Of a stretch of DNA of 64,000 nt, positions 55,658 through 64,000 are shown in pieces (the first letter of the stretch is position 1; each line of letters opens with the position of its first letter). The notes under the pieces are model-generated. The model worked only from the letters and a program-made list of their open reading frames with translations. It was not told the DNA's origin and did no database searches. The stretch comes from Variimorphobacter saccharofermentans. GTDB taxonomy: Bacteria > Bacillota > Clostridia > Lachnospirales > Lachnospiraceae. The stretch is taken from positions 3,078,501 through 3,142,500 of the forward strand of contig NZ_JACEGA010000001.1 of assembly GCF_014174405.1 (NCBI RefSeq), written 5' to 3'. The translations under genes and the position numbers were made by a program.

Positions 55658-55778
55658 AAATGGGGAAGTTGTATAATACAATAGGGGCTATAACTTACCA
55701 AATTTTGCAACCCGTCCTTCCGTCTGTGTGTGAGGTAAGTCATAGTCCCTATTGATATATTATACCACTGCCCCATTT
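55658..55778. repeat. Hairpin repeat element B
   Basis: This is a near-palindrome of about 120 bases between the convergent HD gene and argC. The outer arms are AAATGGGG (55658-55665) and CCCCATTT (55771-55778), continuing with TATAATA/TATTATA. The inner arms (55679-55699 and 55734-55754) match at 19 of 21 positions around the core TAACTTACC/GGTAAGTCATA. The right arm follows GTCTGTGTGTGAGGTAAGTC, resembling element A at 1839-1980. It can fold into a long hairpin and may terminate both genes. Confidence 0.65.
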
Positions 55779-55802
55779 GTGGCATATTTAGACTGTATTG
55801 AA

Positions 55803-56756
55803 TTACAAATGTAATCCTTCATCAAATCCTAACATAATGTTCATATTCTGAATTGCTGCACCGGATGCACCCTTACCCAGATTATCAAGACGGGTCATTA
55901 TTAATGCAGTACCCTTTGCATCATTACCGAAGACAAATATTTCAGCGTTATTGGTATCATTGCAGGCTGTAATATCTATTGCTCCATCAAACAAGAGCAA
56001 ATCATCTGCAAAGGGCATTACCTTTACAAACTTCTCATCCTGATAATGCTCAGATAACAATGTATGAATATCCTTCGCATTCATTTTCTTCGATAAAAGC
56101 TTTGTATGTATTGATACCAAGGTTGCCAGTCCTTTATAGTTCTGACCAAGTATCGGTACAAAAAGCGGGTCCTGTGAAAGACCGGATCGCATTGTCATCT
56201 CTGGCAGATGCTTATGGTTCAAGGTGAGACTATACGGTCTTGGAGCCTTAGTATATTCATTCTTACCATCGTTAGACTCATACTTTTCAATCAGTGTTTT
56301 TCCTCCACCGCTGTACCCAGTAAGGCTTTGGCAGACTATCGGGTAATCCGGAGACATTACCCCATGATGAACCAAAGGATATACAGATAAAATAAATGCT
56401 GTTGCATGGCAACCCGGATTACTTACTCGCTTACTTTCCCTGATAGCCTCTCTATGTTTCTTTGATAATTCTGGTAATCCATAGGTCCAATCAGAGGCTG
56501 TCCGGTATGCTGTGCTTGCATCAATAATCCGTGTATTTGGATTTGTAACAAGGCTTACTGCTTCACGGGATGCATCGTCTGGAAGACATAGAAAAACAAT
56601 ATCAGCCGAATTTAAGCATTTTGCACGCTCCTGTGGATCACGACGTTTATCGTAATCAATCGTAATCATTTCAAGCTCTGTATATAAGCTTAATCTTTCA
56701 TGTATTTTTAAACCGGTTGTACCGGATAATCCGTCAACAAAAATTTTATTCTTCAT
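55803..56756 (-). CDS. argC: N-acetyl-gamma-glutamyl-phosphate reductase (short type)
   Basis: Arginine biosynthesis enzyme of the shorter AGPR type, 317 residues. The NADP loop is FVDGLSGTTGLKIHERL, the catalytic Cys is in SNPGCHATAFIL, and CQSLTGYSGGG and LNHKHLPEM follow. The ATG at 56756 has GGGAGG four bases upstream; a frame open to 56792 has none. No other arg genes are adjacent, so it is either an isolated pathway gene or a paralogue. Confidence 0.94.
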   Translation of the reverse strand: MKNKIFVDGLSGTTGLKIHERLSLYTELEMITIDYDKRRDPQERAKCLNSADIVFLCLPDDASREAVSLVTNPNTRIIDASTAYRTASDWTYGLPELSKKHREAIRESKRVSNPGCHATAFILSVYPLVHHGVMSPDYPIVCQSLTGYSGGGKTLIEKYESNDGKNEYTKAPRPYSLTLNHKHLPEMTMRSGLSQDPLFVPILGQNYKGLATLVSIHTKLLSKKMNAKDIHTLLSEHYQDEKFVKVMPFADDLLLFDGAIDITACNDTNNAEIFVFGNDAKGTALIMTRLDNLGKGASGAAIQNMNIMLGFDEGLHL

Positions 56757-56920
56757 AAAACCTCCCTCTGCACAGATAACAAGCATATGCATGTATATTT
56801 ATTCAATAATTTATATTAATATACATCTGTAAGCAAAGCTTGTCAACTCTTTTTTCGCGATAAGATCTCTTAGGATAGAATCCGACTATCTACTTCTGTC
56901 ATAGAAAATGAACTCATAAT

Positions 56921-58033
56921 TTACTTGCTTGTCATTAGTTTCAGTACGAGGCTGCTGCACTTTACCAGATCATCCATATGTGTATATTCCTCAGTAGAAT
57001 GTGACTTATGCATTCCACAGGCCATTACAATGCTTGTAATTCCGTTTCTATTAAAATGATTACTATCACTGCCTCCAAAGGTTTCAATCAACTTCACTGG
57101 ATATTGCAATGATTTGCACGCATCTGTAAAGCGCTCCACCACCGGATGGATAGCATCCACTTCATAAGCCTGGTAACCGCGTGGTAATGAGAATTGAAGC
57201 TCAGCACCGTGGTTCACTGCTGTTTCTGTAAACACCTGCCTTATCTTCTCTAATTCCATCATACATTTATCATGCTTTAAGCTACGTACCTCACCCATTA
57301 TGTGGCATTCCTCAGAGACAATATTCGTCGCCTTTCCACCTTTAATGGTCCCTATATTCACCGTAGTTTCTTCATCAATTCTTCCCTGCTTAATCTTTGC
57401 GATAGCTTCTGCTGCTATACTGATCGCATTGATTCCCTGCTCAGGCGCAAAGCCGGCATGGGATGCCTTACCGATTATCTGGACCTCAAATGCATAATGA
57501 GAAGGTGCTTTCCGTGCAGCCGTTCCAATTGTTCCATCCAAATCTAATACATATGCTTCCTTTGCTTTTATTACACTATAGTCAAATACCTCACTTCCCT
57601 GAAGGTAGATTTCTTCTGCTATCGTAAACAGTACTTCAATACTTCGGTGCGGTATTTTCTTTTCTTTAATCACGCGTAATGCTTCTAGGATTGCTACAAC
57701 ACCTGATAAATCATCCGCTCCCAAGACTGTTGTACCATTTCCCGTAATGGTTCCGTCACTATGTATGATAGCTTTTTTATTGCGGCTAGGTTCCACTGTA
57801 TCCATATGGGAAGAAAATAAAAGCGGATTTCCCTCCACTTCTCCCTTAAGAAAGCCGTAGATATTCCCACAGTTTCCCTGCTTCTTCTTACCGGCCATGT
57901 CTTCTGTTACCTCGAAACCCAGTTTTCTTAGCTCATTTATCAAGGTATCTGCCATTTCTCTTTCCTGTAAGGAAGGGGAATCGATCTCTACCAGCCTGCA
58001 AAAATCGCTGACTATTCTATCTTTATTAACCAT
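56921..58033 (-). CDS. M20 family peptidase (PepT-like)
   Basis: Zinc di-metal aminopeptidase or tripeptidase, 370 residues. Metal ligands and catalytic residues are in FSSHMDTVEP, LGADDLSGVVAI, TIAEEIYLQGSE and YVLDLDGTIG, with a final His in CGMHKSHSTEEYTHMDDL. The dimerisation domain lies in the middle (IIGKASHAGFAPEQGINAI). GGAGG precedes the ATG by six bases. It is cytoplasmic and probably works with pepF in peptide use. Confidence 0.93.
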   Translation of the reverse strand: MVNKDRIVSDFCRLVEIDSPSLQEREMADTLINELRKLGFEVTEDMAGKKKQGNCGNIYGFLKGEVEGNPLLFSSHMDTVEPSRNKKAIIHSDGTITGNGTTVLGADDLSGVVAILEALRVIKEKKIPHRSIEVLFTIAEEIYLQGSEVFDYSVIKAKEAYVLDLDGTIGTAARKAPSHYAFEVQIIGKASHAGFAPEQGINAISIAAEAIAKIKQGRIDEETTVNIGTIKGGKATNIVSEECHIMGEVRSLKHDKCMMELEKIRQVFTETAVNHGAELQFSLPRGYQAYEVDAIHPVVERFTDACKSLQYPVKLIETFGGSDSNHFNRNGITSIVMACGMHKSHSTEEYTHMDDLVKCSSLVLKLMTSK

Positions 58034-58110
58034 TTCCTACCTCCGTTCTCCTAGTCTTCCGTGACTTGCAATAATGCTAAGCATAAACTAGTCTTAAATA
58101 TGAAGCTGCC

Positions 58111-58728
58111 TCACATAGAGCTTCCAACAGCATCAATTAAGGATTTGCCCCTATGAAGCGCATCCAAAGTGTCTTTTCTTAATTTCTGATATAAATAAAA
58201 TACTTGCTGGGCATAGTCAACATCGTAATATACCTTCCATGCTCCGCAAGCAATATAATCCTTTCCACACTTTCGAATAAAAGCTTTCACATCCCGGCAG
58301 GGATATCCAAGAAATATTCCAATTTCATGGGGGAACTCCCTGCCGGATATCATATAACCCTGATATCGATCTCTTAAAGTCCGAATACATTCCTTCAGGA
58401 TATCGCCTTCAAAGCAGTATCCATATTCACAGAGAAACTTCCTGTTCTCATTTGAAGTTAATGTACCCTGTAGGATGGAAGGATTATAAATAAAAAGCAT
58501 ATAATTTCTATTAGTCTCATATAAAACATCACATCTGCAGGAAAAATGCTCTAACTGAATACGAATGCTTTTAAGAACTCCATCCTTGCATCCTGAAAAG
58601 TAGCTCCTTGTATTAACGAAGCATGCCGGCTTTACACCAATTAGCGTTGGTACACAGTGATTTGCCAGCAGCCTAGTACTGTATAATTGCAGCTTTTCTA
58701 TACTCGTATGATATAATGATCCACTCAT
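58111..58728 (-). CDS. DUF3793 family protein
   Basis: Protein of 205 residues and unknown biochemical function. The family core is PHEIGIFLGYPCRDVKAFIRK, with CGAWKVYYDVDYAQQVF and a C-terminal helical end. In clostridia such genes are often near flavodoxin or iron-related genes; here neither is adjacent. It has many cysteines (nine or more). The start is ATG 58728 or 58746; GGGAG lies about 11 bases from the former. Confidence 0.82.
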   Translation of the reverse strand: MSGSLYHTSIEKLQLYSTRLLANHCVPTLIGVKPACFVNTRSYFSGCKDGVLKSIRIQLEHFSCRCDVLYETNRNYMLFIYNPSILQGTLTSNENRKFLCEYGYCFEGDILKECIRTLRDRYQGYMISGREFPHEIGIFLGYPCRDVKAFIRKCGKDYIACGAWKVYYDVDYAQQVFYLYQKLRKDTLDALHRGKSLIDAVGSSM

Positions 58729-58800
58729 CCGTAGATAAACTCCCATCCCAGTATTTATAACGATAGGATGTACACTTTATCCTATTCTCATACGATATAA

Positions 58801-58986
58801 TCAATATTGCTCCTTTTCTCTAATTTTCTGAAGTTCCTTCTTCTTTCGATTGATATGATGCTCCTTCGCTCTGGGATAATACTTGTCGCATTTTTGACAA
58901 TAACCGTGGTGATTGGCTTCCCTACCCTTCTTGCATTGACCCAATGCCTCATAATATAGACAAACTGTCTCTCTCAACTTTGCCAT
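58801..58986 (-). CDS. Small Cys/His-rich protein
   Basis: Not recognised as a named family. It has 61 residues: MAKLRETVCLYYEALGQCKK, then a CQKCDKYYPRAKEHH segment and a lysine-rich helical tail. Four Cys and several His could bind zinc. GGAGG is five bases before the ATG at 58986. It directly follows the deacetylase start region in the same direction, and the high lysine content suggests nucleic-acid binding. Confidence 0.7.
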   Translation of the reverse strand: MAKLRETVCLYYEALGQCKKGREANHHGYCQKCDKYYPRAKEHHINRKKKELQKIREKEQY

Positions 58987-59010
58987 AGATACCTCCACAA
59001 AAGGATATTC

Positions 59011-59631
59011 TTATTCCAAGACATTTGTCCATATTTTATTTTTCACGTTCGGATTAATACCTTTAAGCTCAAACAACTTTCCAATATTAACAAATTCAAA
59101 ATCTCTCTCCAACATACCAGGTATAATAGTCTCCAATGCTTTCACTGTATTAACATTGCCAACTAAATCATGAAGGAGTATGATATCCCCATCCTTCACG
59201 TTGCTAAGAATCATGTCAGCCCGGTCTTCTGCCGATACCGTCGGATCCCAATCCAAGCAATTTATTCCGTTAATAAACGGCAGATCAATACATTCGTACA
59301 TCTCATCACTTACTGCTATGAAGGGAGGTCGAAAGAATGTTGGCGCAACTCCTACTATATTATAGATCAAATCACTTGTGTCCTGAATCTCTTTGATGAT
59401 TGCCTCCTTTGGCATCTTATCCATAAAGGGATGAGTCCAGGAATGATTTTGAATATCACAGCCAAGACTGATTTGTCTTTGTATCAGTGGCTTTGTACTC
59501 TCTGTAATTCTTTCTCCGATGAGGAAGAAGGATGCCACCACATGATACTTCTCCAGTAGGTCTAATACCTTGGGTGTTATATCAATATCCGGTCCGTCAT
59601 CAAAGGTTAATGCAACTAGCTTCTTGTTCAT
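59011..59631 (-). CDS. Polysaccharide deacetylase, no signal peptide
   Basis: NodB-domain carbohydrate esterase (CE4), 206 residues. Motif 1 VALTFDDGPDIDITPKVL, motif 2 QNHSWTHPF (HxxxH), motif 3 FFRPPFIAVS, and motif 5 IILLHDLVG are all present with intact Asp-His-His metal ligands. No secretion signal or membrane segment precedes the domain, unlike the deacetylase at 17685. It may act inside the cell or be exported another way. AGGGG precedes the ATG. Downstream lies the small Cys/His-rich gene. Confidence 0.9.
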   Translation of the reverse strand: MNKKLVALTFDDGPDIDITPKVLDLLEKYHVVASFFLIGERITESTKPLIQRQISLGCDIQNHSWTHPFMDKMPKEAIIKEIQDTSDLIYNIVGVAPTFFRPPFIAVSDEMYECIDLPFINGINCLDWDPTVSAEDRADMILSNVKDGDIILLHDLVGNVNTVKALETIIPGMLERDFEFVNIGKLFELKGINPNVKNKIWTNVLE

Positions 59632-59730
59632 AATTTTTATCCCCTTTCCAGTGTATCCTGTAGAATGTTCATTATATTTATAGTAATAATTAGGGTGTCA
59701 AAAGTCAACAAAGGAGTGTTTCAAAGAATA

Positions 59731-60732
59731 TTACCAATTATTGACTGCATGTTCCGCAAAGGAAACGATATTATCTATTTTCAACTCCGTTCCATCGTCT
59801 AATATCACTTTTCCACTGAATGATCCAAATAACTGATGGCAGCAATTATTTACCCATAGCAGCTTTGTACGGGTAGTCCGGTCATAGGTTGGAGTCATAA
59901 TAAGGTCTAGTCTTCCCTCTTTATCATATATATGCCATGGTTTCATATAATCGGATTCCAGTTCGAAGACAACCTCACCCAGCTTACTCACCGAATCCCC
60001 GTAGAATAGAATATTTTCTGTAGCTGCTTGGGTATTACCAAATCCGCAGCCAAGATTAAAGCCAAATATCTTATCTCCAACAAACCCGGTACCATTACTC
60101 CAATACCATTCATTATGAAATGGCCATACTCCGCGACCCCAGTCTAAGATGCCAAATGATTCTGGCGGTGAAAAATAATATTCTTTTCCTTGGTATTTCA
60201 CAACACCATCTGCAAGCATACAGTTTATTTTCTGATTATAATAAAAGGCAGTAGGAGCTTCGTCAAACGGTATTGTTATTACAAGAGAGTTCATATTCTG
60301 TCTGGTTAATACGATATTTGCTTCGAAGTCCTCCCATTTACAGTAAAGATTTCTTGTGTTACGCTTAGCTTCGATACTCAAATCCACGGACTTTTTATGA
60401 TAACTTATCACATGATCCTGTTCCGCATTCTCCGGTAAATGCAGGGAATTAAATGGTAGTACCAGAAAGTTTCCCTTGTCTACGAGCATTTCTCCCTTCG
60501 TAAAGTCAAACATCATGATTCCAACCTGTCCTGCATAGGACGCATGTCCGACAGTAAATTGCAGACACATGTTCTGATCTGAAACCTGATAAAAATCCCA
60601 CTCCTTGATACGAAAAGGAGAGGCTTTAATCGCCTTTCTTTCATATGTAAGAATGCTTCTTGTTGAGTAGCCTGGATTGGGTACTCCCTTTTCATCAAGC
60701 ACCGGACCGGGATGCGTAAATTCTTTCTGCAT
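59731..60732 (-). CDS. DUF2804 family protein
   Basis: Protein of 333 residues and unknown function. It is beta-rich, with family features SPPESFGILDWGRGVWPFHN, GFNLGCGFGN and MTPTYDRTTRTK. The DWGRG-WP motif resembles lipocalin-like hydroxyneurosporene synthase-type folds. The ATG at 60732 has GGGAG six bases upstream; the frame is open to 60774. No signal peptide is seen. Neighbours do not suggest a pathway. Confidence 0.88.
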   Translation of the reverse strand: MQKEFTHPGPVLDEKGVPNPGYSTRSILTYERKAIKASPFRIKEWDFYQVSDQNMCLQFTVGHASYAGQVGIMMFDFTKGEMLVDKGNFLVLPFNSLHLPENAEQDHVISYHKKSVDLSIEAKRNTRNLYCKWEDFEANIVLTRQNMNSLVITIPFDEAPTAFYYNQKINCMLADGVVKYQGKEYYFSPPESFGILDWGRGVWPFHNEWYWSNGTGFVGDKIFGFNLGCGFGNTQAATENILFYGDSVSKLGEVVFELESDYMKPWHIYDKEGRLDLIMTPTYDRTTRTKLLWVNNCCHQLFGSFSGKVILDDGTELKIDNIVSFAEHAVNNW

Positions 60733-60880
60733 AGAAAACTCCCTTCTATTAATAGATCGTAATAGCTGCTCCACTATTATTTATAAACATGCAAAAGTGT
60801 AACAAAATTATATATGCATAACGACACCAAATATACCATATGTTAAGCCATATACCTAAAGCTATTTTAACATACAACGC

Positions 60881-62620
60881 TTACTCATGAAACAGAATAG
60901 GAACTTTCTCCTGTTTACTGACATGGAATAAACCAGTTGTTGTCAACCGAATCTCTGGAATTACCGGTAAGCTGACAAATGCCAGTGTCATAAATGGATC
61001 AATTTCCTCCGTTACTCCCAGCGTTCTGGCAATTGCCTTCATTTCATCAATTTTAGAGGCTAGAGTCGTAGCATCTAAGTGACTCATTAGCCCGCCAATC
61101 GGTAATGGGAGGGACCCTATGACGGAACCATCCAATGCAATAGCCCATCCGCCGCCCATATTCTGAATGCAGTTTACTGCTGTCGCCATATCTTGATCAT
61201 TGACTCCCACCACGATTATATTATGGGAATCATGGGACACGGAGGAGGCAATTGCTCCTTTTTTCATACCATAACCATTCACAAATCCCAATCCAATATG
61301 GTGTGTATTGTGATGTCTTTCAACAACTGCAATCTTTAAGATGTCCTGCTCTGTATTAATCTGCGGTTTTCCATTACTAACAGGAACCAGAAGCTCTTTG
61401 GTAGTGATTTCTCCTTTCATAAACTGGATCACACGAAAGCTTTTATCCTCTTTATTTAAGTGAGATGCCGAAAGTTCGAAGTCTTCCGGTAATACGCTAT
61501 CGCAATGTACTGAATGTTGCACCTTCTCCAGAATATGATTGGAGATCTTGGGTTCTTTACACTTCAACATTTGGCCCTTCTTATATACAAGCTGACCCTT
61601 TTTCCATACCTGTTCAACCGTGACCTCTTTCAAGTCGGATAAGATTATCAGATCTGCCTGGAATCCAGGTGCAACTGCTCCCAAATCTCTTAATCCAAAG
61701 TAAGATGCCGTATTAAGCGTCGCCATCTTTATCGCTATGCAAGGGTCCGCACCTAGCTTAATTGCCTTCCGGATTATAGCATTAATGTGTCCCTCCTCCA
61801 GAAGTTCATTCGGATGTCTATCATCCGTAACGAGCATCGACCTTTGGTAGTAAGGATTTTGAAACAATCCGATTAAAGCTTCCAGGTTCTTGGCTGCAGT
61901 CCCCTCACGAATCATAATCCACTGTCCAAGTCGAAGCTTTTCTTTTGCTTCTTCCAAGGAGATACATTCGTGATCTGATTCTACTCCAGCTGCTATATAG
62001 GCACATAATGCTTTGCCATTCAGCCCCGGAGCATGGCCATCAACTCTCTTATGGTTATCGCTTGCATCAGCAATCTTCATATGCAAATCATCATTTCCAT
62101 TGATTAATCCCATATAATCCATTACTTCAGCCAGTCCTAATACCCTTTCATCAGAGTAAAACTGTTTGAGGACTTCCGCATTGAGTTCAAAACCATTTTC
62201 ATCCATGTCAGTTGCCGGAACACAGGAAGGTAATGCTACATAGACATCCAAAGGTAGGTCCTTTGAAGCCTCCAGCATATATCTTATACCATCCACACCA
62301 CATACATTTGCTATTTCATGGGGATCCGTTATCACGGCAGTGGTTCCATGTTGCAGTACTGCTTTTGCAAACTCCACTGGCTTCATCATGGAGCTTTCCA
62401 GATGAATATGTCCATCCAGGAAACCGGGAGATACATACTTACCAGTACAGTCAACCTCCGTAACACCTTCATACTGGCCTATTCCAACAATTTTACCACT
62501 GCAAACCGCAATATCTCCATGTTCAATGCGTTCTGTAAACACATTAATAAATCTCGCATTCTTTAAAACCAGTTCCGCTTGTACCAAGCCTTGTGCGGCA
62601 AGTAACTCCCTCTTCTGCAT
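60881..62620 (-). CDS. ade: Adenine deaminase
   Basis: Amidohydrolase converting adenine to hypoxanthine and ammonia; 579 residues, usual size. Metal ligands are in SPGFLDGHIHLESSMM. DPHEIANVCGVDG, DDRHPNELLEEGHIN and SHDSHNIIVVG are characteristic of bacterial ade. GGGTGAGAGA precedes the ATG. It is monocistronic. With apt (41605) it gives the cell two fates for adenine. Confidence 0.97.
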   Translation of the reverse strand: MQKRELLAAQGLVQAELVLKNARFINVFTERIEHGDIAVCSGKIVGIGQYEGVTEVDCTGKYVSPGFLDGHIHLESSMMKPVEFAKAVLQHGTTAVITDPHEIANVCGVDGIRYMLEASKDLPLDVYVALPSCVPATDMDENGFELNAEVLKQFYSDERVLGLAEVMDYMGLINGNDDLHMKIADASDNHKRVDGHAPGLNGKALCAYIAAGVESDHECISLEEAKEKLRLGQWIMIREGTAAKNLEALIGLFQNPYYQRSMLVTDDRHPNELLEEGHINAIIRKAIKLGADPCIAIKMATLNTASYFGLRDLGAVAPGFQADLIILSDLKEVTVEQVWKKGQLVYKKGQMLKCKEPKISNHILEKVQHSVHCDSVLPEDFELSASHLNKEDKSFRVIQFMKGEITTKELLVPVSNGKPQINTEQDILKIAVVERHHNTHHIGLGFVNGYGMKKGAIASSVSHDSHNIIVVGVNDQDMATAVNCIQNMGGGWAIALDGSVIGSLPLPIGGLMSHLDATTLASKIDEMKAIARTLGVTEEIDPFMTLAFVSLPVIPEIRLTTTGLFHVSKQEKVPILFHE

Positions 62621-62810
62621 TCTCTCACCCTTTCAAAGGTGTATTCTATATTAAATGTTATTATATCATATTGGATAATATTAGTATTTACTCTATTATA
62701 ATACCTTATAACATATCCTGTAAATCAATATTCATATAGCAAAGAACAGTAACTAATCACATTGACACAAGTTGGTAAATTTCGCACGTCTAATAATTAT
62801 AGATATAAAG

Positions 62811-62856
62811 AAGCTGCCGAAAACAACACGAAATTAAACTCTGTTTTCAGCAGCTT
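62811..62856 (-). terminator. Terminator of the second degV-family gene
   Basis: AAGCTGCCGAAAAC (62811-62824) pairs with GTTTTCAGCAGCTT (62843-62856) with one mismatch. On the minus strand CTTTAT follows. It lies eight bases after the degV stop. Confidence 0.8.
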
Positions 62857-62863
62857 TCATTAT

Positions 62864-63715
62864 CTACTTATCATAATAAAGTATTCCCAGAGTATTAGGT
62901 CCACAATGACTGGATATAACCCCTCCTGCCCTGGTAATAAGAATTTCTTTAAAATAATTTAGACTCTTAAGATAATCATAGGTTTCCTGCTCAATTGCAG
63001 GGTCAATTCCCGAATGGGTTATAAATACCCTCTCCGGATCAGCCTGCAATAGCATAGGCTCTAAATCCTTTCCATAATTACGGATAACCGACTGTTGTTT
63101 CCCCCGGTACTTTTTTGCGACACCCATTTTCCCTTTATTAACAGATATCATAGGTTTTAGCTTCAAAGCATTTCCAAAAAGAGCTGCAACAGCGCTGCAT
63201 CTTCCGCCACGGTGGAGATAAGTGAGCGTATCAACCACAAAAGAGGCTCTAACCTTCTCTCTGCACGCTTCGATTTCCTTAACAATCCAATCAGCTGACT
63301 TACCTTGTCTCGCATATTCTGCAGCACGCAGAACCTGTAAGCCGATACCGGTTGACAAGTTCTCAGAATTAATAACCCAGATATTCTGATAGGACAACTC
63401 CTCTGCTGCCATTCTGACAGTCTGACAGGTAACTGACATCTCTTCCGATATACCAAAGAATATGATATCATCCCCTGCTTCCACCATAGGACGTAACAGC
63501 TCAACAATATATCCTATCTCCGGTGCAGCGGTTTTGGGTGTTGAATTTACCTTTTCTGCCCATTCATAAATTTGATCCGGCGTAATTTCTTTCCCATCCA
63601 AATAGCTTTTCATATCCAATACAATATTCAATGGTATGATTGATATATTATATTTATCCAATAACTCTTGTGATAAATCACATGTACCATCCGCAACAAT
63701 TGATATCTTGCCCAT
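62864..63715 (-). CDS. DegV-family fatty-acid-binding protein
   Basis: DegV-fold protein of 283 residues, related to FakB fatty-acid-binding subunits of the fatty acid kinase system. It starts MGKISIVADGTCDLSQELLD, then has SYLDGKEITPDQIYEW, the conserved YLHRGGRCSAVAALFGNAL and GVISSHCGPNTLGILYYD. The ATG at 63715 has GGAGG five bases upstream; the ATG at 63727 overlaps that site. It is a paralogue of the gene at 46289 but with a normal start. No FakA kinase is in the window. Confidence 0.93.
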   Translation of the reverse strand: MGKISIVADGTCDLSQELLDKYNISIIPLNIVLDMKSYLDGKEITPDQIYEWAEKVNSTPKTAAPEIGYIVELLRPMVEAGDDIIFFGISEEMSVTCQTVRMAAEELSYQNIWVINSENLSTGIGLQVLRAAEYARQGKSADWIVKEIEACREKVRASFVVDTLTYLHRGGRCSAVAALFGNALKLKPMISVNKGKMGVAKKYRGKQQSVIRNYGKDLEPMLLQADPERVFITHSGIDPAIEQETYDYLKSLNYFKEILITRAGGVISSHCGPNTLGILYYDK

Positions 63716-63902
63716 GCTCTCCTCCATAAGGTGTATTATTAATACATAAACATCTAATTCAGGTTACCAATTCATTTATCCCTACTTCTTATTATAGATG
63801 TTTTTGTCCGATAGACAAGAGCTTTTTTATTCGGAAACATGGATCTAAGTATACGGTGGAATATTGCATAGCCTAATACACCGAAAAGATAAAACTTATT
63901 TG

Positions 63903-64000
63903 CTAACTATGCTTGATAAATTCCGTTCCGCACTTCGGACATCGAACTGCAATCTTCCCTTTCCCCCTGGGTATTCTGATTTTCTGCTTACAGGTTGGAC
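63903..64000 (-). CDS. C-terminal zinc ribbon of a protein continuing beyond the window
   Basis: The last 98 bases on the minus strand read in frame as [20 protein letters not shown] followed by [11 protein letters not shown] and a stop at 63905-63903. The two Cys-X-X-type knuckles (TCKQK and CPKCG) suggest a small zinc ribbon, as found at the end of some membrane or DnaJ-like proteins. The rest lies outside. The 188 bases between this stop and degV show no other feature. Confidence 0.6.
   Translation of the reverse strand, partial: PTCKQKIRIPRGKGKIAVRCPKCGTEFIKHS

Noticed and set aside
62758..62800. TTGACA near 62762 as a plus-strand promoter
   Set aside because: No good -10 follows at 16-18 bases, and no plus-strand gene lies downstream.

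Overview
The window looks like a chromosomal segment of a low-GC, strictly anaerobic, plant-polysaccharide-degrading Firmicute, most likely a Lachnospiraceae (Lachnoclostridium/Anaerocolumna-like). The support is AGGAGG ribosome binding sites, an SCIFF ranthipeptide locus, indolepyruvate:ferredoxin oxidoreductase, ECF-type vitamin uptake and several side-chain glycosidases. No rRNA, tRNA, CRISPR array or prophage was seen.

Region 1 (1-11.2 kb) is a glycan-utilisation locus: GH51 arabinofuranosidase (cut by the window edge), a LacI regulator, an alcohol dehydrogenase - aldo/keto reductase - GH31 operon, a divergent AraC regulator, and a GH95 alpha-L-fucosidase. The dehydrogenase and GH95 promoters share two boxes with identical spacing to identical -10 hexamers, so the AraC protein probably controls both. 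LacI-type operators lie over the GH51 and lacI leaders. The enzyme set fits removal of xyloglucan or pectin side chains.

Region 2 (11.4-21.4 kb) holds a degenerate HD-GYP gene and a 1,102-residue secreted beta-helix protein. Both follow the same 36-bp tandem-repeat promoter element, exactly 25 bp from an extended -10. Next come a radical SAM gene, the remnant of a second radical SAM gene abutting an HxlR regulator, a polysaccharide deacetylase, a REC-HPt protein and upp.

Region 3 (21.4-26 kb) has galM cut off from a good promoter by a 1.9-kb DDE insertion sequence with a strongly structured 3' non-coding part. Beyond it a cobalamin riboswitch controls a membrane-anchored DUF4430 protein and an ECF S component, a probable corrinoid-uptake pair.

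Region 4 (26-33 kb) has a cold-shock protein, the aryl-pyruvate operon iorA-iorB-paaK-ACT, a large hairpin repeat and a sodium:solute symporter with tandem operators. Region 5 (33-46 kb) is a conserved housekeeping block on the minus strand (recJ, apt, rel, MBL hydrolase, hemZ, hisS, Dabb, aspS, DUF1294) headed by the SCIFF peptide and its maturase. Region 6 (46-64 kb) is mixed metabolism: two DegV proteins, a lone PTS EIIC, pepF, GH13 alpha-glucosidase, a GPH symporter, argC, an M20 peptidase, a second deacetylase, DUF2804, adenine deaminase and the end of a zinc-ribbon protein.

Many starts were placed by ribosome binding site and family boundary rather than by the longest frame. Two genes (ECF S component, first DegV) have no canonical start at the expected place. 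All functional names rest on recognised motifs read by eye, without database searches.
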